A DNA stretch of 64,000 bases from Botryotinia globosa (Eukaryota > Ascomycota > Leotiomycetes > Helotiales > Sclerotiniaceae): assembly GCA_014898425.1 (NCBI GenBank), contig RCSZ01000005.1, positions 868,001-932,000 on the forward strand, given 5' to 3'. The first letter of the stretch is position 1, and the number at the start of each line of letters is the position of its first letter. Positions 59,967-64,000 of the stretch are shown piece after piece. A program made the translations under genes and the position numbers. Below the pieces are notes generated by a model. The model searched no databases. It had not been told where the DNA came from and saw only the letters and a list, made by a program, of their open reading frames with translations.

Positions 59967-62214
59967 GGACTAGGAGACTTAGCGTTCTTGGGGAGTATAT
60001 ATACTCTTATGTATATATGTGAATTGCCATGGTATTGTGGGGATCCTTGGACGCGTAAGTGTACTCTTGGATAGTTGAGAATTGGAGACGAACATACCTC
60101 CCTTACTCGATACCGGGCTTTACCCATACGCATAGATGCTCATTCTTGGAGTGAAAAAGTTACATGTTATACCTATCTTAATCTCAAATAAGCCTTTCAC
60201 ATAAGCTCCACCCGGGAGAAACCCTCCTGCGTTCCATGATTTTCCTCACTCCGTCAAGAAATCCACACGCGTCGCAATCTATCCGAATCATTCATAACCC
60301 ATTTTTCTTTCCTCAATATCGAGAAGCGTTCGATGTTTACAGATTCTTGAAGTGATAAATCGTTCTCAACTTCAATATTGAGGATTATCTGGATATTTTC
60401 CTGAATCTTTATTAACACTGACTCAAGCATCTAAATCGTATCTCAAGCTTGATTAGTCCTTCACAAATGGCTCACATCAATATACAATAACGTTAGCCCA
60501 CAAAGAACTTTCACGGAACTGGCCAGTGTGTCGGGACCGAACAGCTACTTGATTCAATGAGTAATTCTTAACCGATAGTTGTGGATGGGGTGGACATGTG
60601 GATTCGCTACTGTAATTCCCTCGCGTACATTACTCGTTTCGAGAAGATGTAGCGTGAAGATGCCGGCAGTGAAAGCTTACATGTAGGAACTTCGATGCGG
60701 ATGCATATGTGTTCCGCTTGCTTGTGATTCTTTTGGAGGATTAGTTCTCGGAGTTACGCTTTTCTTTTCTTTATATGGTTTTGGAAATTGTGTTTGGGAT
60801 TTTAAGGTGTGGTGGAGGATTGGGTCGGTAGAGGGATTGGTTGGGTGGAGGCATTGGGGGGGAGGGGAAGGGAAATAGATTTTAGGTTATAGGGGAAGGA
60901 GTCTGGGACTGCAGAATCGAGGGGGTTAGAGATGATGTAAATCGTCTGCTCATTTTTGTGGGTCTTTTTTTGCCTGCATGCACGATATTTCTTAATGTTC
61001 AGACTATACATCTGATTCTTTCACTAGTCCAGCTTCGTAGCATCGATGACTTACTTTGTGATATCCCGAGGCCATCCTAGATACAATTCTATATATCCCA
61101 CCTCATATTATGTCATCTCCAGCAACACACATATACCAAAAGTAAACACAACACTCTTTTCCCGAAAAAAACAAACATCGCAGTTGAATTCACACAAGTA
61201 AGGTATAGCATTTTCATGTGATTCGCGAAGTATTGAATGATAGTAAACGGTATTATGTCGCAAGAATATACAAGACATTTGGAAAAACTATCTCAACGCA
61301 CATTTGAAAATGATTGGACTTATTCCCTTTCACCAACTGGAAGGTGTACTTACACTGCATACATCTACGACCCCAAACAGCGAGGTGTTTAGCGAGAATA
61401 GTGAATTAGATACACTCTATGTCTATAGAAACCGACAAAGTACAAAGGACCGCAATAGAATTGAGTATTGTATATTAGCCATTAACAGCATTCGATCCTC
61501 GAATTCTATCGTCGAGGAAAAAGAAGAAGATCGAGTGTTTGACGCCGCATACATGGCTGGAGAAATGTACATTTTTCTTATCAGGAACCTTTGTATTGTC
61601 TTGTATTAGAAGCTCGGGTGTATTCATGATTCATTGAGCTACGAGATAGGAATCTTGATTTTGATACTAATGTGGATGTGATGGGGAGAAATAAGGTCTC
61701 TAATCATCTACAAACCCAACACCTTTGCATCGTAGTCTTTCTATCGCAGTTGTTATATCGCAAAACTAATGCGTAATAGACTCATATACCCAACAAATGA
61801 ACTCTCACTACTGGTAGTCCGAGAAACAAAATGAAAGCAAAGAAGAAACCCTGTGTTCCACCGATAAAAGTAAAGATATTGGTATTGATATCGATATCTA
61901 TATCTAATTCCCATTTCTCCTCTTCATGATATCATCATCTCATCTAGGAGCAAGTAAGTTATTACTACTTGTCATTTCGTTTCATCCATTTCCATCCTCT
62001 CATCTTCCAAAGCCAACCAGCCAGTTAGCCAAGCAGCAAGCCAATGCCAAAAAATATGCAATGACTAGAACGCCATTGCAATGCTATTAATCCCATTTCA
62101 CACCCACTCCCAAATTTATGCTTTTGATCCCATCCCATCCCATCCCATCCACGCACACCATATAATAATTAGCCCACTAGGAAAAAAACCTCAATCTCAA
62201 ACTCGACGCGAGAT
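59967..62214. other. Gene-free interval of about 2.2 kb
   Basis: No supported gene. The ORF at 61304-61609 (101 codons) has no recognisable motif. The right part is the 3' flank of EDC3; it includes a short CCCATCCCATCC run near 62130-62150. Confidence 0.5.
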
Positions 62215-63999
62215 TCATGCAACTACCGCACCGCTCTGAAACCTCATTCCCAATACCCAACTACCCTCAAACTCCACCCCTCTTCTGACTCTTGTACCAG
62301 CTTTCTTCCAAACCGCCATCCCAAGTCCAATATCCGCAACGAAAAGTTGCCATTCCCCACTCGCTTTCGCGTTTGCACTTGTAATTCCCAATCCTGATTT
62401 CTCCTCGTCACCAACTCCCTCACCCATACTCATGGCTTCTAACAGACCTTTCTTAGGTGCTCCCATTGCAACGACATATCGCGCATGAATATATAATTTT
62501 CGTCCATCAATTACACTGACCTTTCCACTCGTGGGATCAATACCCGTAGGAACATCAATGGCGAGAACTGATGCTTTACTTCGGTTGGCCCATTCAATGA
62601 GTTCGTAAGCTGCAGCCTGATCACCTGTTCGTAATTCTTCGAATGACATGGTGAGACCAAGAAGACCATCTATAATGAGATCGATAGGTGCGCCTGATGT
62701 TTTAATGAAATCAAGAAGTTCGGTCTTGGTAAAAACTTTACCACCAAAACTGCGGAAAACCTTGATTTGGCATCTAAGCCCAACTAAAAGTTCGGAATCA
62801 CGTTCAAGACCGAGGACGCAAACCACAACGTTAAGACCGTGATTTCGGAGATGTCGACCTGCTGCTACAGCTCGGAGTCCACTCTTATTGTTCCCGGCGA
62901 AGACTATAACCGTTGGAACAGTAGACTTCTTGCCTTGGGTTAAACCACGACCTCCAGTGTTCACAGCCGATAATCCAACTTCAGCAATACCACGACCTGC
63001 ATTCTCAGTCATCATATCTTCGGTGAGGCCAAGTTCAGCATCTGCGATGTTCTCCAGGTTAAGCATCTGTAGCGCAGAGATAGGTTCACATCGACGATCT
63101 GAAGGAACAAGATACAACATAGGCTTTGACGGCGCCACTGAAATATTTCGTGATGGTTGGGAGCTTGGAACAGTGCTTCCTTTCCGTGAGATAGGTCTGT
63201 GATGATTACCTATTTTACTCTCTGGTCTTCGTGCACGAGAGTTTCTACCACTCCCTGAACCTCTTTGACTACTTATTTCTTGAATGTCGGTATCATCAGC
63301 GTCACTCTTCCAAAGTTCGGGAGCCTTTGTCGCACCGTTTGGCGTTTCCAAAACGTTCTCGGTAGGATGAAGATTCTTTCCACCGTACGTTCCGGGCTTT
63401 GCCTTGGGTAAGCGATTGTGTCCGACTAGGCGGTCTGATTCTGCTATAGCATCCTCTGCCTGCATTTGGTTGAAAACAGATTTCTTGTCAAATTTTGCCA
63501 AACTACCAGCAAAGTCAAAATCTCCCATCTCTTGCACGTCGGTTGCTTCTTCAGTAGCCCATCCGTTCTCGTCCATATTCCTGTTACCCCTCCTTTGAGA
63601 CTTTTTCAATGTTGCAAATGGTTGAAATGAAGTAACCGGTTCTAGCAAAGGAGTTTGTCTCCAACCTTTTGATCCGGGGGCATTTTTCGAAGGGCCAACG
63701 ATTGGCTCCTGGAAGACACGTTCTACAGGTTTCTTTCCTTGATTCTTTCTCCTGCGAGTTCGTTGCCGTCCTGATTTGGCCAAAGCCGGCTCTACTGACA
63801 ACCCAGCTAGTTCTGTATCGAGTTCTTCCAAAATCTCCGCTTCTTCATGCTCCAGCTCCGCCTGATCGTGCAGTTCCTGACTTGTCAAACTATCGGGCAA
63901 GGTGGATGAAGTATTCTGTTCTTTACGCCTATTATCGCGACCAACAATAGTTCGCGCTGAACCATCGCGTTCCATCGAAGCACTCTCCAATTGAGAATG
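62215..63999 (-). CDS. EDC3: Enhancer of mRNA-decapping protein 3, C-terminal part (cut by window edge)
   Basis: The frame is open to the right edge, so the N-terminal LSm domain lies outside; about 594 residues are visible. Edc3 binds Dcp2 and Dhh1, promotes mRNA decapping and scaffolds P-bodies. A disordered basic linker is followed by the FDF motif MGDFDFAGSLAKFDKKSVFN, which competes for Dhh1, with PGTYGGKNLHPTENVLE behind it. The C-terminal half is a YjeF_N (Rossmann-like) dimerisation domain: TVIVFAGNNKSGLRAVAAGR, HGLNVVVCVLGLERDSELL, DLIIDGLLGLT, VLAIDVPTGIDPTSGKV, ARYVVAMGAPKKGL. The complete 3' end is at 62215. No ATG within the window is a likely start. Confidence 0.94.
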   Translation of the reverse strand, partial: HSQLESASMERDGSARTIVGRDNRRKEQNTSSTLPDSLTSQELHDQAELEHEEAEILEELDTELAGLSVEPALAKSGRQRTRRRKNQGKKPVERVFQEPIVGPSKNAPGSKGWRQTPLLEPVTSFQPFATLKKSQRRGNRNMDENGWATEEATDVQEMGDFDFAGSLAKFDKKSVFNQMQAEDAIAESDRLVGHNRLPKAKPGTYGGKNLHPTENVLETPNGATKAPELWKSDADDTDIQEISSQRGSGSGRNSRARRPESKIGNHHRPISRKGSTVPSSQPSRNISVAPSKPMLYLVPSDRRCEPISALQMLNLENIADAELGLTEDMMTENAGRGIAEVGLSAVNTGGRGLTQGKKSTVPTVIVFAGNNKSGLRAVAAGRHLRNHGLNVVVCVLGLERDSELLVGLRCQIKVFRSFGGKVFTKTELLDFIKTSGAPIDLIIDGLLGLTMSFEELRTGDQAAAYELIEWANRSKASVLAIDVPTGIDPTSGKVSVIDGRKLYIHARYVVAMGAPKKGLLEAMSMGEGVGDEEKSGLGITSANAKASGEWQLFVADIGLGMAVWKKAGTRVRRGVEFEGSWVLGMRFQSGAVVA

Positions 64000-64000
64000 C

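Overview
The window is filamentous-ascomycete nuclear DNA. The genes carry short spliceosomal introns (about 45-130 nt) with GTRWGT donors and CTAAY branch sites. Best fit is a leotiomycete close to Botrytis or Sclerotinia, but genus is inference. I see no bacterial, viral or plasmid sequence, no tRNA or rRNA gene and no CRISPR array.

Layout. 0.4-4.7 kb: an HSBP1-like protein (+), an ER protein disulfide isomerase with an ERp29c tail (-), and a secreted S28 serine peptidase (-). 5.2 kb: a 401-bp pogo-type MITE. 6.5-8.1 kb: a broken ArgJ copy (+). 8.4-10.1 kb: a cytochrome P450 (-). 11.2-15.7 kb: a fluoride exporter (-) divergent from uracil phosphoribosyltransferase (+), then a Sec2-type Rab GEF (-) with a doubtful small membrane ORF behind it. 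16.8-17.5 kb: an unrecognised protein. 19.6-26.3 kb: a block of decayed enzyme genes, namely two divergent type-B carboxylesterases and a GMC oxidoreductase. 28.4-43.1 kb: a dense conserved block holding RPL32 (-), YDJ1-type Hsp40 (-), mitochondrial glutamyl-tRNA synthetase (+), CSN5 (-), ASE1/MAP65 (+) and DNA ligase IV (-). 43.3 kb: a second pogo-type MITE (367 bp). 44.8-45.9 kb: a short-chain dehydrogenase relic. 46.7-49.3 kb: IRS4 (-). 51.7-53.2 kb: a conserved-looking unknown protein (-). 53.2-58.7 kb: a gene-poor 5.5 kb full of short tandem repeats. 58.7-60.0 kb: an arylsulfotransferase-family relic (-). 62.2-64.0 kb: the C-terminal part of EDC3 (-), cut by the window edge.

The intact genes are mainly housekeeping functions: ER folding, cytosolic chaperoning, translation, non-homologous end joining, cullin deneddylation, anaphase spindle, mRNA decapping and pyrimidine salvage. 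They do not form a pathway together. The clearest unusual pattern is that at least six accessory-metabolism genes are broken by frame slips and stops, while long housekeeping genes beside them read cleanly over 1-2.3 kb. I found no convincing undescribed system. The best leads are this graveyard of enzymes, two well-supported GC-AG introns in conserved genes, and the two MITEs.
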